From: Paenibacillus andongensis
Lineage (GTDB): Bacteria > Bacillota > Bacilli > Paenibacillales > NBRC-103111
Length of the DNA: 64,000 nucleotides
Direction of reading: 5' to 3'
Assembly (NCBI RefSeq): GCF_025369935.1
Contig: NZ_CP104467.1
Span: forward strand, 1,805,001-1,869,000
Of this stretch, positions 1 through 8,128 are shown piece by piece. How positions within the stretch are numbered: the first letter of the stretch is position 1; every line of letters starts with the position of its first letter. Made by a program: the position numbers and the translations under genes. The notes beneath the pieces are model-generated. The model had not been told where the DNA came from, did no database searches, and was given only the letters and a program-made list of their open reading frames with translations.

Positions 1-23
1 TTTCCTTGAAGGAGGAACATTGT

Positions 24-740
24 GTGCAGCCCAAAGTATCGATCATCATTCCGTTCTACAACTGTCCGTATATCGACCAAGCGATTGCAAGCGCTATTGG
101 CCAAACCTACTCAAACGTAGAGATTATAGTCGTGGATGACGGTTCCACGATTCACGCTGATAAGATTGGGCCTTTCAAGGACCGAGTATATTATCTTGGC
201 AAGGCCAACGGGGGAACGGCTAGTGCCTTAAATCACGGAATCCGGTACGCTTCCGGGGAATACGTGGCGTGGCTCAGCTCCGACGATATATTTTTTCCGG
301 ACAAAGTAGAGAAACAACTAGCTTTTATGCAGGCGAATCAATCCATGATCAGCTACACCTCATTCGATGAAATCAATGAACATAATCAGGTTCTTAACTG
401 TTCGGCAGGAACTCGTTTCCCAAGTTACCTCGATTTCGTCAAGTTTTGGCTGCAAACGGATCCTATCAACGGATGTACGGTTATAATGCAGAAGCAATTA
501 TTTTCGCTTGTCGGTTACTTTGACGAAGGACTGCTCTACACGCACGATTACGATCTTTGGCTGCGCGTTCTGTTGAATCGCATACCGATCCATTTTCTGG
601 ATGAATCTTTAATCATGTACCGCTGGCACGAACAAATGGGGACCAAAAAACATTGGCCGGCTATCGAAAGGGAAATTGCGTTTACGAAAGCGAAATACCG
701 CGAACAACTATTGGCGCTGATTGCCCAGATGGGGGGGTGA
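24..740 (+). CDS. family 2 glycosyltransferase
   Basis: Transfers a sugar from a nucleotide donor. The N-terminus reads VSIIIPFYN followed by EIIVVDDGST, the GT-A nucleotide-binding start of family 2, and LSSDDIFF carries the metal-binding DD. About 238 residues, the size of a bare GT2 domain without membrane segments, so it should act in the cytosol. I place the start at the GTG at 24 because AAGGAGG lies at 9-15 with good spacing; a TTG at 6 is in frame but sits on the ribosome site. The next gene starts 5 bases after the stop and is a close paralogue, so this is a tandem duplication. Acceptor and donor cannot be told from sequence. The operon may begin outside the window. Confidence 0.88.
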   Translation: MQPKVSIIIPFYNCPYIDQAIASAIGQTYSNVEIIVVDDGSTIHADKIGPFKDRVYYLGKANGGTASALNHGIRYASGEYVAWLSSDDIFFPDKVEKQLAFMQANQSMISYTSFDEINEHNQVLNCSAGTRFPSYLDFVKFWLQTDPINGCTVIMQKQLFSLVGYFDEGLLYTHDYDLWLRVLLNRIPIHFLDESLIMYRWHEQMGTKKHWPAIEREIAFTKAKYREQLLALIAQMGG

Positions 741-745
741 AGGCT

Positions 746-1456
746 ATGTTTCCTAAGGTTTCAGTGGTCATACCAGTTTACAATTGCCCTTACGTCGATG
801 AAGCGATTCAGAGCGCTTTGGACCAAACCTATGAAAATGTAGAGATTATCGTTGTAGATGATGGTTCCACGATGTATGAGGACAAAATTGCTCCCTTTAA
901 AGACAGGGTGAATTACCATCGTAAAGCCAATGGGGGAACGGCCAGCGCGTTGAATTACGGGGTTCGGCATGCTTCCGGGCAGTATGTGGCTTGGCTCAGC
1001 TCGGACGATCTGTTCCATCCCGACAAAATCGACAGACAATTGTCTTTTATGTTGGCGCGCGACGCATGGGTCAGTTATACCAACTATGATTTGGTCAACG
1101 CACAGAACGAGACGATAAAAACTTTTGGAGGACGTTGCTATGCAACGACGATAGAATTTTACCGGGCGTTTTTAACGAGTGTCCCGGTCCACGGCTGTAC
1201 GGTTATGGCAAAAAAAGAATTGTTCACGCACGTAGGTTATTTCAACGAACATCTTCTTTACACGCAAGATTATGAAATGTGGATGCGAATCGTATTGTCC
1301 CGTTTCGATTTTGATTATTTACATGAATCGCTAACCCGATTTCGCTGGCATGGGGGGAATGGTACGATCCTGTATCAAGCCGAGATGGAGATGGAAGTCC
1401 GGTATATACGCGAAACGTTCAATCCCACCCTTCTCAAATGGTTCGAATCCAGTTAA
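746..1456 (+). CDS. family 2 glycosyltransferase, tandem paralogue
   Basis: A second GT2 domain of about 236 residues, closely similar to the preceding gene through the donor-binding region (VSVVIPVYN, EIIVVDDGST, ANGGTASALN, LSSDDLF) and more diverged at the C-terminus. The ATG at 746 has GGTGAAGG just upstream. An in-frame upstream extension to 653 overlaps the previous gene and has no ribosome site, so I reject it. Duplication followed by C-terminal divergence suggests that the two enzymes add related sugars to different acceptors of one glycan; that is inference. Confidence 0.88.
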   Translation: MFPKVSVVIPVYNCPYVDEAIQSALDQTYENVEIIVVDDGSTMYEDKIAPFKDRVNYHRKANGGTASALNYGVRHASGQYVAWLSSDDLFHPDKIDRQLSFMLARDAWVSYTNYDLVNAQNETIKTFGGRCYATTIEFYRAFLTSVPVHGCTVMAKKELFTHVGYFNEHLLYTQDYEMWMRIVLSRFDFDYLHESLTRFRWHGGNGTILYQAEMEMEVRYIRETFNPTLLKWFESS

Positions 1457-1510
1457 ATGCAGAAACGGCATTCTTTGAAGGAAGGCCGTTTCGGAAATGA
1501 GGGAGAGGCT

Positions 1511-2938
1511 ATGAGAATACTGCTCGCGACCTACTGGCAATTACCCTTCGTAGGAGGGGTATCATCTTACATGGAGCTGCTTAAGCAAAGGCTAGAAGCT
1601 ATGGGGCACGAGGTTGACATATTGGGGAACGGAATCGATAGGTACCATATCCTTCATAATTACCGCTCTATTGATAAAGAAAAAATCATGCCTTTGTTGT
1701 ATGCAAAGCTGCATCCGCAAGTCGCACCACTGCTGCATCAGCATGTCAATGTTCTTCATGCCGAGTTCGATCGGTATTGTCTGGAATTGTCGGCAGCTTA
1801 CCTCGGATTGCATAAATATGACCTGATTCATACCCAGGATATACTATCCACGAGAGCGTTCAACCGTGTAAAACCGAAAACGACACCGCTAGTAGCCACC
1901 ATTCACGGCTGCGCAGCTAGAGAGGTTTTGATTGAACAATCGGCGTATATGCCGGAAGAAACGATCAAAAATTCAATCGTCTGGAAATATTATTCAAGCC
2001 TAGAACGGTGCGGAGTCAGTTCCAGCGATGTGGCCATCACGCCTTCGCATTGGTTGAAAAATATGCTGGTCAACGAATTTGGAGTTCCTCTCGAACAGTT
2101 TACCGTTATTCCTCACGGATTGGATATTCCAGCTTTTCTTCAAAATATGGAGCATGGCCAACTAGTTGAAAATCCAATGGGGAAAAAAGTGATCATTTGC
2201 ACATGCCGCCTCGACCATATCAAAGGCGTGCATATTCTGCTTCACGCCTTGTCTAAGGTGAAAGCTATACGAAATGATTGGGTTTGCTGGATCGCTGGGG
2301 ATGGACAGCAAAACTGGAAGCTCCAGCAGCTGGCATCCGAACTTGGTATACAGGAGGATGTAAGGTTTCTGGGACGTAGGGACGACGTTCCTTATTTACT
2401 AAGGCATTCCGACATGTTAGTGATGTCGAGCCTTCAGGAAAACCAGCCTTTTTCCGTCATGGAAGCGCAAATAGCGGGCTTGCCCGTGATCGTGTCCGAT
2501 GTTGGGGGGCTTCCTGAAATGGTGGATCATGGCGTGAACGGATTGACTTTTCCAAGTGGAAATAACGATGTTTTGGCAGGTCATATTGTTACTCTATTGG
2601 AGAACGATTTGTACCGCGAAACAATGGGAACAAAGGCCCGAGAATGGGGAATGAAGATGTGGTCGCTGGATACGATGATGGAGCGATTATTGCAGATTTA
2701 CGATCTTGCTAAGAGTCGTTCTTCATGCAAGGAACCTGTTCCTCTTCATTGGAATTTGAGCATGAAGGGGCTTGTTGGGATGGAAGTCACAGGAGATGAT
2801 TATAATCGACTATTTACTGAGCTGGTCTCCACTCCCGATATTTCAGTAGATTACTTCACTTGGAACAAGCTGTTTAATTCTCTACCTAGAGATTATTTGT
2901 TGCCAGATCAAGCCTTTCTGGCGTTGTTGCGCGAATAG
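1511..2938 (+). CDS. family 4 glycosyltransferase
   Basis: A GT-B fold retaining glycosyltransferase of about 475 residues. The N-terminal acceptor domain contains GGVSSYMELLKQRL. The C-terminal donor domain contains GRRDDVPYLL and an E-x7-E motif (ENQPFSVME) followed by AGLPVIVSDVGGLPEMV, typical of GT4. Roughly 70 extra residues follow the GT domain, without a family I recognise. The ATG at 1511 has GAGGGAGAGG upstream; an in-frame ATG at 1457 touches the previous stop and lacks a ribosome site. Part of the rightward glycan operon. Substrate unknown. Confidence 0.87.
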   Translation: MRILLATYWQLPFVGGVSSYMELLKQRLEAMGHEVDILGNGIDRYHILHNYRSIDKEKIMPLLYAKLHPQVAPLLHQHVNVLHAEFDRYCLELSAAYLGLHKYDLIHTQDILSTRAFNRVKPKTTPLVATIHGCAAREVLIEQSAYMPEETIKNSIVWKYYSSLERCGVSSSDVAITPSHWLKNMLVNEFGVPLEQFTVIPHGLDIPAFLQNMEHGQLVENPMGKKVIICTCRLDHIKGVHILLHALSKVKAIRNDWVCWIAGDGQQNWKLQQLASELGIQEDVRFLGRRDDVPYLLRHSDMLVMSSLQENQPFSVMEAQIAGLPVIVSDVGGLPEMVDHGVNGLTFPSGNNDVLAGHIVTLLENDLYRETMGTKAREWGMKMWSLDTMMERLLQIYDLAKSRSSCKEPVPLHWNLSMKGLVGMEVTGDDYNRLFTELVSTPDISVDYFTWNKLFNSLPRDYLLPDQAFLALLRE

Positions 2939-2963
2939 ATGGAACGAATGGAGTGTGAATATA

Positions 2964-3539
2964 ATGGTGCCCGAAACGAACAGTAAGGATTTGTCGGCAA
3001 AGCTGAAGGAATTAATAGATCGACAAGGATATAGTCTTCTTGACGTCGGATGCGGGCTTTGTTTGAATACGGACTTTGAATGTCCAATCACGATCGGGAT
3101 TGATGTGCATCGTCCTTATCTAGTTAATCGCGTTAACCGTTCTGTCAACATGATTCCACTTCATATGGATGCTAGAGCTATGAGTCAATATTTTTTGCCG
3201 AAGACGATTTCTTTGGTGCTGTTTAATGACACGCTGGAACATTTTCATAAAAATGAGGCCTTAGAACTGTTAAGACAAGCGGAACAAATTGCCGTTAAGC
3301 GGGTCATTGTTTTTACCCCGAGAGGCTTCTTTCCCCAGGACGGGTATGATCATTTCCATCTGAACGGCGAGGTATATCAAAGCCACCGCAGTGGTTGGGA
3401 GCCTGAGGAGTTCTTAGAGAAAGGTTATCAAGTTCTAGTATTTAAAGATTTTCATGATGAGAGCAACATTTCATTCCGCCAAGCATTCGGGGAAGATCAT
3501 CCTCCTGTCGATGCACTTCTGGCGTGGAAGGATTTATAG
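2964..3539 (+). CDS. SAM-dependent methyltransferase-like protein
   Basis: A class I methyltransferase fold of about 191 residues. Motif I is LLDVGCGLC and a loop like the one after strand 4 is FNDTLEHFHKNEALELL, both usual in small-molecule methylases that act on sugars or lipids. The order between the GT4 gene and a small surface-protein gene suggests methylation of the glycan, a common capping step; this is inference. The ATG at 2964 is preferred, with GGAG at 2950-2953; a GTG at 2955 is in frame but has no spacing from that site. Confidence 0.72.
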   Translation: MVPETNSKDLSAKLKELIDRQGYSLLDVGCGLCLNTDFECPITIGIDVHRPYLVNRVNRSVNMIPLHMDARAMSQYFLPKTISLVLFNDTLEHFHKNEALELLRQAEQIAVKRVIVFTPRGFFPQDGYDHFHLNGEVYQSHRSGWEPEEFLEKGYQVLVFKDFHDESNISFRQAFGEDHPPVDALLAWKDL

Positions 3540-3577
3540 GATTCGAGGGGGATTACCAAAAAAAAGGAGTGCGAGAT

Positions 3578-3985
3578 ATGTTCGATATCATCGATTTCGG
3601 TAAAAGCGTGCCGGCTGCATTTTTTGGCTCCATAACCCCAATATCTATACTAAGCACACCGAGCAGCATAACTATTGCACAGTTCGGCTTACTGACGCAG
3701 CAAGGCGGACAAGTGCTTCTAAATGCGACGGTAGGCACACAAAGTACGGACGGTACGCCTAATTTAATATTTCGCATCTTACGCGGCAACACACTCATTT
3801 TTACACTATGCGTCACTTCGACGCAAGCCAACCAGTTTAATGCGGAATCCTTCACTTTTGTGGATACAGGTGTAGCTTCCGGTTATTTCTCTTATAGCCT
3901 TACCGTAGAAATTGTCAATTCCTTCGCTACGGATCAGGCGAACGTCGTAGGCCCGATCGTTTTCAGTGGCCTTTCTCTCAACTGA
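3578..3985 (+). CDS. small beta-rich putative surface protein A
   Basis: 135 residues, no signal peptide or membrane segment. The composition (many T, S, V, N, G; few charged residues) and alternating pattern point to a beta-sandwich. It aligns over its whole length with the gene at 7536-7943: both have IxDFGKS near the N-terminus, ATVGTQ in the middle, RGNTxIFT, and end in GPIxFSGxSL. I do not recognise a named family. The ATG follows AAAGGAG with good spacing. Such proteins next to glycosyltransferases in spore formers are often exosporium or crust components; here that is inference. Confidence 0.7.
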   Translation: MFDIIDFGKSVPAAFFGSITPISILSTPSSITIAQFGLLTQQGGQVLLNATVGTQSTDGTPNLIFRILRGNTLIFTLCVTSTQANQFNAESFTFVDTGVASGYFSYSLTVEIVNSFATDQANVVGPIVFSGLSLN

Positions 3986-4005
3986 GCAATGGAAGAAAGG
4001 AGGGG

Positions 4006-4125
4006 TTGGAAGGAATTTGTTCGCTGACGATTCCCTACGCCGGCGACATCTGGAACGAGAATGACATGTACTGGGCGTATGCTTTCCATGGGATTGAATT
4101 ATCGAATAACATTTCTGGAAGGTGA
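4006..4125 (+). CDS. short open frame, possible relic
   Basis: A 39-codon frame starting at TTG, with a purine-rich ribosome-like site (AAAGGAGG) almost touching the start. The product includes IPYAGDIWNENDMYWAY, which looks like real protein rather than noise, but I cannot assign it. It sits between the small surface protein and the glycosyltransferase remnant, so it may be the end of another decayed glycosyltransferase. Low confidence. Confidence 0.25.
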   Translation: MEGICSLTIPYAGDIWNENDMYWAYAFHGIELSNNISGR

Positions 4126-4130
4126 CTCCA

Positions 4131-4524
4131 ATGATATGTTTCGCTATCTTAGCTCATACGGGTGAAGATGTATTAATAAATCAACTCGAAAACATACGAA
4201 AATTCGTCCCCGGTTCGAAAGCTTTTCTATATAACGGTGGGGATGATCCTTCGTTCGGACTGGGAACCGGGATTGAGATATGTCCCTACAGCAGAATTTG
4301 CCAGAACCAACGTGTTTGCGCTGGAAGAAATATTATACGGAACATTAGCGGCCAAATGCGGTGGCATGCTGCGTCCTTATCCAGAGGATGAAGTAGCCTT
4401 TGTCAGGCTAGGCCTGCCTTTATCGGTCGAGGAAGTCGTAGAGGCAAAGGAACAAGTCTATTTTGTCCATCCCATCGAGAGAAGGTTGGATAACCCTGCA
4501 CGAAGCTTTATCTCAGATTGTTAA
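4131..4524 (+). pseudogene. glycosyltransferase remnant (internal deletion and frameshift)
   Basis: The ATG at 4131, after GGAAGGTGA, opens a frame beginning MICFAILAHTGED and running to GIEICPYSR, which reads like the N-terminus of a Core-2/I-branching-like glycosyltransferase. The frame then loses sense. A shifted frame from about 4262 reads RYVPTAEFARTNVFALEE and ends in VYFVHPIERRLDNPARSFI, which looks like the C-terminus of the same type of enzyme. The catalytic middle is absent and the halves are in different frames. A terminator follows at once. The family call is from pattern memory and needs a search; the broken reading frame is visible directly. Confidence 0.55.
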
Positions 4525-4529
4525 TGATA

Positions 4530-4558
4530 AAAAGGGCTGCCGATTCGGCAGCCCTTTT
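4530..4558. terminator. bidirectional intrinsic terminator
   Basis: Perfect hairpin with arms AAAAGGGCTGCCG and CGGCAGCCCTTTT around ATT, T-rich on both strands. It ends the rightward glycan cluster and the leftward operon whose last gene stops at 4596. Its core recurs at 9766-9786. Confidence 0.85.
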
Positions 4559-4595
4559 GTTATGTGCAATTTATATGTTTTGAAAGCTGTTTTTC

Positions 4596-5822
4596 TTATG
4601 TCCCGAAATAAACATCCAGCTTCCCGAATGGCGGCGTTGTTGCCGCCCAAACCGCTGCCAGTGTTTGCGGCTTTATGACAGAGGCGGTGAGATAGTCACC
4701 GATTAGCGGCTGACTATCCGGATCAAAGGAGGTTTGCGTCACTCTTCGATTCGTAAAGAATCCTCCGCCATTGAATGATTCGGCCACGAACACATCCAGC
4801 AGAGGTGGGTTAAATCGATTGGTGTAGTAAACGACAAATACTGCTCCGGTAAAGGGAGAAACGGTTACGTAAGGGAAAAAGTTTTGGGAACCGGCTGGTG
4901 CGCCGGTAATGCTTAATGGCGGTGACCACAGCAGCCCGTCTTGGGAGGTACTAAGGAAAACATCTGAATATCCTTGTCGGTTATCCTGCCAAACCGCGTA
5001 GATGTTCCCGCCGAACGGTCCAGCGGAAATATCCGATGCCAGGCTTGCCAAAGTAAGGGTACGGAACGTGTAGCCGGGAAGCGTAGTCGGCACGAGGACT
5101 ACATCGGCTACTTTCGCTGGTAATGCATTAATATTCGGCTGAAAGTTGACCCCTCCGTCCAAGGAGCGCCGAATCAAAAATGTCGGGTTCGTCGGCCCTG
5201 TCAAGATCCACCCCACATACACTTCTCCTGTCAGTCCTACAGAAATAGCAGCACGATTCTGTAAACCGAACGGTTCTGAAATCCTTATCGGTTCCTCCCA
5301 AGTCAGTCCCGCATCCAGCGATCTCTGAAAGAAAATGGCTGCATTTCCGCTGCCGAATTCAAAGTCAAACAAAGGAACGTACGTCAGATAGGTAAACCCG
5401 AGGAATGGACTGGATGGGGATTCATCGGCAGCTGAATAAGGGATGTCATAATGCACGACAGTGCCAAACCCTCTGGCTACGAGGATCGGAGCACTGAAGG
5501 TTACACCGTTGTCTATAGAGCGGTACACGAATATACTGCCGTCCTCGAAACCGTTAAAAGCGTGAGCACAAACAACGAAAGTATTGGGTAACGTATAGTT
5601 GATCGTCGCTCCTTCCATTCCCGCCCATCCTGCTGGCAGGGGTAGCACGCCTGTACTCCAAGTACTGCCTCCGTTGATACTCCGATAGATTCCGATTTGC
5701 GTAGCGCCCGTGGAGGTGTCGACAGCGACGGCGTTGATGATATTGGGATTTAGAACGCTAACGGCAACAGAGGGTTCGTGATGAGCTCCCGGAGAACCGG
5801 CTGTAATGTTTACAACGGCCAT
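4596..5822 (-). CDS. BNR/Asp-box beta-propeller (sialidase-like) protein
   Basis: 408 residues with repeated Asp-box signatures spaced along the chain: SINGGSTWS, SIDNGVTFS, SLDAGLTWE, SLDGGVNF, SQDGLLWS and SFNGGGFF. Six such boxes imply a sialidase-type propeller. No signal peptide is visible and I see no clear sialidase arginine triad, so a binding or structural role is at least as likely as hydrolysis. Last gene of a three-gene leftward operon that starts with a GT4 at 7306. The start has AAAGGGGGATCC upstream. Probably a surface component decorated by the neighbouring enzymes (inference). Confidence 0.72.
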   Translation of the reverse strand: MAVVNITAGSPGAHHEPSVAVSVLNPNIINAVAVDTSTGATQIGIYRSINGGSTWSTGVLPLPAGWAGMEGATINYTLPNTFVVCAHAFNGFEDGSIFVYRSIDNGVTFSAPILVARGFGTVVHYDIPYSAADESPSSPFLGFTYLTYVPLFDFEFGSGNAAIFFQRSLDAGLTWEEPIRISEPFGLQNRAAISVGLTGEVYVGWILTGPTNPTFLIRRSLDGGVNFQPNINALPAKVADVVLVPTTLPGYTFRTLTLASLASDISAGPFGGNIYAVWQDNRQGYSDVFLSTSQDGLLWSPPLSITGAPAGSQNFFPYVTVSPFTGAVFVVYYTNRFNPPLLDVFVAESFNGGGFFTNRRVTQTSFDPDSQPLIGDYLTASVIKPQTLAAVWAATTPPFGKLDVYFGT

Positions 5823-5840
5823 GTCAAGGATCCCCCTTTT

Positions 5841-6221
5841 TCATGAAGTACTGCTTAATTGATCGATTATAGTCAGTTCAGGGGTCAAGACGCGTTGAGT
5901 GGGAACGAAATTGCCCGCCTGATCCACACCGACGATGCTGATGGCTACGTTCGTAGCACTGAAATAGTCGACCTGAACTTCATAGGCAATCGCATTGACT
6001 AGCGTGTATGTCTTGAAGAACATTTTGTTGGGACCCAGACTGACCAGATCCTGACCTGCTGGTAAGCGAGTGGGCCCGGGAAGAACAATCCGGAACACTT
6101 CCACCTCCAAGTTTGCTTGAAACTGGGGATTATCATTGATTGCCCCGACTATGACAGATGTAGCGACTGGGGGGCCGCCTGATGTTGTTTGGTTAATGAT
6201 TAGCCCGGTCGTTAGAGCCAC
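5841..6221 (-). CDS. small beta-rich hypothetical protein
   Basis: About 126 residues, beginning MALTTGLIINQTTSGG. No signal peptide, hydrophobic segment or known motif. The alternation of V, T, N and aromatic residues suggests a beta-sandwich. I choose the GTG at 6221 because GGAAGGGCGG lies at the right distance; an in-frame GTG at 6239 would overlap that site. It lies between the GT4 (stop 20 bases upstream) and the propeller gene (start 19 bases downstream), so the three are surely cotranscribed. Function unknown; a surface role is inferred from context. Confidence 0.6.
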   Translation of the reverse strand: MALTTGLIINQTTSGGPPVATSVIVGAINDNPQFQANLEVEVFRIVLPGPTRLPAGQDLVSLGPNKMFFKTYTLVNAIAYEVQVDYFSATNVAISIVGVDQAGNFVPTQRVLTPELTIIDQLSSTS

Positions 6222-6241
6222 GAAGCACCGCCCTTCCACTT

Positions 6242-7306
6242 TTAAAACACGTCAAGTTGATTGAGCATGGACACAAAGTTGCGACAATAAGCGTCAAGAG
6301 AAAAATGCTGCTCAATGTGCCGTCGTGCTTGAGTTCGAATTGCTTCTCTTGACTGCGGGTTCATTAATAAGTAGATTCCCTCTTGCACCGCTTGGCTTAT
6401 ATCGCCTTGTTGATACATTTTCCCGGTCACATTAGGCAGCAAAAAGCTTCCGTTCCCGTCAGAGTCTGAGCTCACGACAGGACAAAGGCAGCACATCGCT
6501 TCCACCATGGCGTAGCCAAAGCCTTCGGTGACAGACGTAGAAAGCAAAAAGCCGCCTGAATCTCCAATGATTGAATAATAATCGCGCATGTGCCGGTTCG
6601 GTACATTCGAATGCCGGACTACATGGCCAGCAAATTCCGGCTGGTCCAAAGCAGTTTCATAAAGCGTTTTCTCGTCACCCATATAGGAATCCTCAAACAG
6701 CCACAGTTTCAGACCTGGACAATAAGCAATCAGTCGCTGGCTAATTTCCAGCATGGCTCGCCAATTTTTGTTCGCATCCGCGCGTCCTACCCAACCAATA
6801 ACAGGATAAGTTAGCCTCTGATGCGGTTGATACGTAAATTGTGCGCTATCGATGCAATTATGAAAGCAGAAGTGTCTAAAAGAAGGATAGTACTCTTGAA
6901 AAAGCTGCATAAGATGTGGGGTTTGGGGGTATAACAGCGCATCTACATAGCTCCTGATGTAAGGAATAGCATCATAGATCGTATACCGAGCAAATTCTTT
7001 CGTCCCCAGTCCTTGCGCTTCGAAGATGATCGGCTTGGAAAATCCCATTTGACGAAGACGGGGCAGCAGATAATAGTTGGAAGTAACAATAAGAGCGTCA
7101 TACTGCTCTTTTTGCAACAAGTTACCGATAGATATGTCGTCTGTCAGTATGTGGGTGCTGATGCCCTCGATATTTTGCAGCCCTGCGCCATTTTCCAAAT
7201 ACAGCAAATGGCAGTCGATTCCGTTCTTCTGTAGTGCATTGGCTCTTTGCCGATTGAGCATCTCCATGCCGCCGCTAGGCGTATAGAAAATAAAGAGTAG
7301 TTTCAT
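6242..7306 (-). CDS. family 4 glycosyltransferase
   Basis: About 354 residues, GT-B fold. The N-terminus reads KLLFIFYTPSGGMEMLNRQR and the donor domain has VGRADANKNW and the E-x7-E motif EGFGYAMVE followed by CPVVSSDSDGNG. It is a paralogue of the gene at 8129-9193 along its length. The ATG at 7306 is preferred over an in-frame GTG at 7318, since GGGTGGCG provides a ribosome site only for the former. First gene of the leftward operon; the shared promoter-like motif lies about 106 bases upstream. Confidence 0.87.
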   Translation of the reverse strand: MKLLFIFYTPSGGMEMLNRQRANALQKNGIDCHLLYLENGAGLQNIEGISTHILTDDISIGNLLQKEQYDALIVTSNYYLLPRLRQMGFSKPIIFEAQGLGTKEFARYTIYDAIPYIRSYVDALLYPQTPHLMQLFQEYYPSFRHFCFHNCIDSAQFTYQPHQRLTYPVIGWVGRADANKNWRAMLEISQRLIAYCPGLKLWLFEDSYMGDEKTLYETALDQPEFAGHVVRHSNVPNRHMRDYYSIIGDSGGFLLSTSVTEGFGYAMVEAMCCLCPVVSSDSDGNGSFLLPNVTGKMYQQGDISQAVQEGIYLLMNPQSREAIRTQARRHIEQHFSLDAYCRNFVSMLNQLDVF

Positions 7307-7411
7307 TCGTTTCGCCACCCATATTGTTAAAATATGAAACTTATTCGATTTTCATGAACTCATTTTTCTTGAAATTTGCTGAGTATACAAAATGCTCGCA
7401 CTTTATATGTG

Positions 7412-7447
7412 TATCATACGTAGATGATTTGTGATTCGTACAAGACA
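7412..7447 (-). promoter_or_regulatory. bipartite promoter-like motif, copy 1
   Basis: Read on the minus strand: TGTCTTGTACG, 15 bases, ACGTATGATA. The same two boxes with the same 15-base gap occur upstream of the genes starting at 9566 and 10730. CGTA fits an ECF-type -10 and CGTAnGATA is one base from a sigma-K type -10 (CATAnnnTA); the assignment is open. Confidence 0.6.
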
Positions 7448-7481
7448 TTTGTACTAGTTACTTCTAATGCTACCCGAAAAA

Positions 7482-7508
7482 AAGACAGCTGCTGAACGCA
7501 ACTGTCTT
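7482..7508 (-). terminator. intrinsic terminator of the surface protein B gene
   Basis: On the minus strand, AAGACAG and CTGTCTT form a 7-bp stem around a loop of about a dozen bases, followed by a T run. It lies just past the stop at 7536. Confidence 0.75.
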
Positions 7509-7535
7509 CCAAACAATATGGCTGCTGTATAAATC

Positions 7536-7943
7536 TTAAAGCAATGATATGCCGCTGAATGTAATCGGGCCGATTACGTTCGCCTGATTCGTAGAGATGG
7601 AGTTCGTAATCTCCGCAAAAATACTATAAGCATAATAACCGCTTGATGCGCCGGAATCCGTATAGGTAAAAGCTGCCTCATCGAATTTACTGGTCTGAAG
7701 ATCAGAAGACTTAACGGTAAAAATCACAGTGTTTCCACGGACCATACTGTACAAAATGTCTGGCTGGCCCAAAGTTGCTTGTGTACCAACGGTTGCTTTT
7801 AACTCGACTTGTGCGCCAGAGGGGACAGATAGACCAAATTCCGCAAGCTTCACACCGCTCGGCGATGCCGGAATAGCAATGGAGACAGAAGAAGCGAACT
7901 GCGCTGCGATGCTTTTTCCGAAATCCTGAATAGTTAATGTCAT
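7536..7943 (-). CDS. small beta-rich putative surface protein B
   Basis: 135 residues, full-length paralogue of the gene at 3578-3985: shared DFGKS, AEFGL/AQFGL, KATVGTQ/NATVGTQ, RGNTxIFT, SGYYAYS/SGYFSYS and the terminal GPITFSGISL. No signal peptide or membrane segment. The start has an ideal AAGGAGGTGA site. Transcribed alone, with its own terminator, unlike protein A, which is inside an operon. A monocistronic unit with a very strong ribosome site suggests high expression, as expected of a structural surface protein. Family not recognised. Confidence 0.72.
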   Translation of the reverse strand: MTLTIQDFGKSIAAQFASSVSIAIPASPSGVKLAEFGLSVPSGAQVELKATVGTQATLGQPDILYSMVRGNTVIFTVKSSDLQTSKFDEAAFTYTDSGASSGYYAYSIFAEITNSISTNQANVIGPITFSGISLL

Positions 7944-7971
7944 ATTGATTCACCTCCTTTTTGATTCTATC

Positions 7972-7981
7972 TACTATATGC
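7972..7981 (-). promoter_or_regulatory. possible sigma-K type -10 box
   Basis: On the minus strand GCATATAGTA, matching the mother-cell sigma-K -10 pattern CATAnnnTA, lies about 30 bases before the start of surface protein B. I see no convincing -35 at the usual distance, so this is a weak call. Confidence 0.3.
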
Positions 7982-8072
7982 CAAACTCTCTTATTTCGAA
8001 TGGTCGACTATAATAGTTTTAAATCTATTTCTATTAAATTTCGAAAGTCGTAATGAATCGTATAATCATAAA

Positions 8073-8123
8073 AAAAGCCTCCATTCCTTAGCAACCCGAA
8101 GATTGCAGAAGATGGAGGCTTTT
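8073..8123 (-). terminator. intrinsic terminator of the 8129-9566 operon
   Basis: AAAAGCCTCCAT and ATGGAGGCTTTT pair over 12 bp around a loop of 27 bases; T-rich on the minus strand. It directly follows the stop of the GT4 gene at 8129. Confidence 0.8.
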
Positions 8124-8128
8124 AATCT

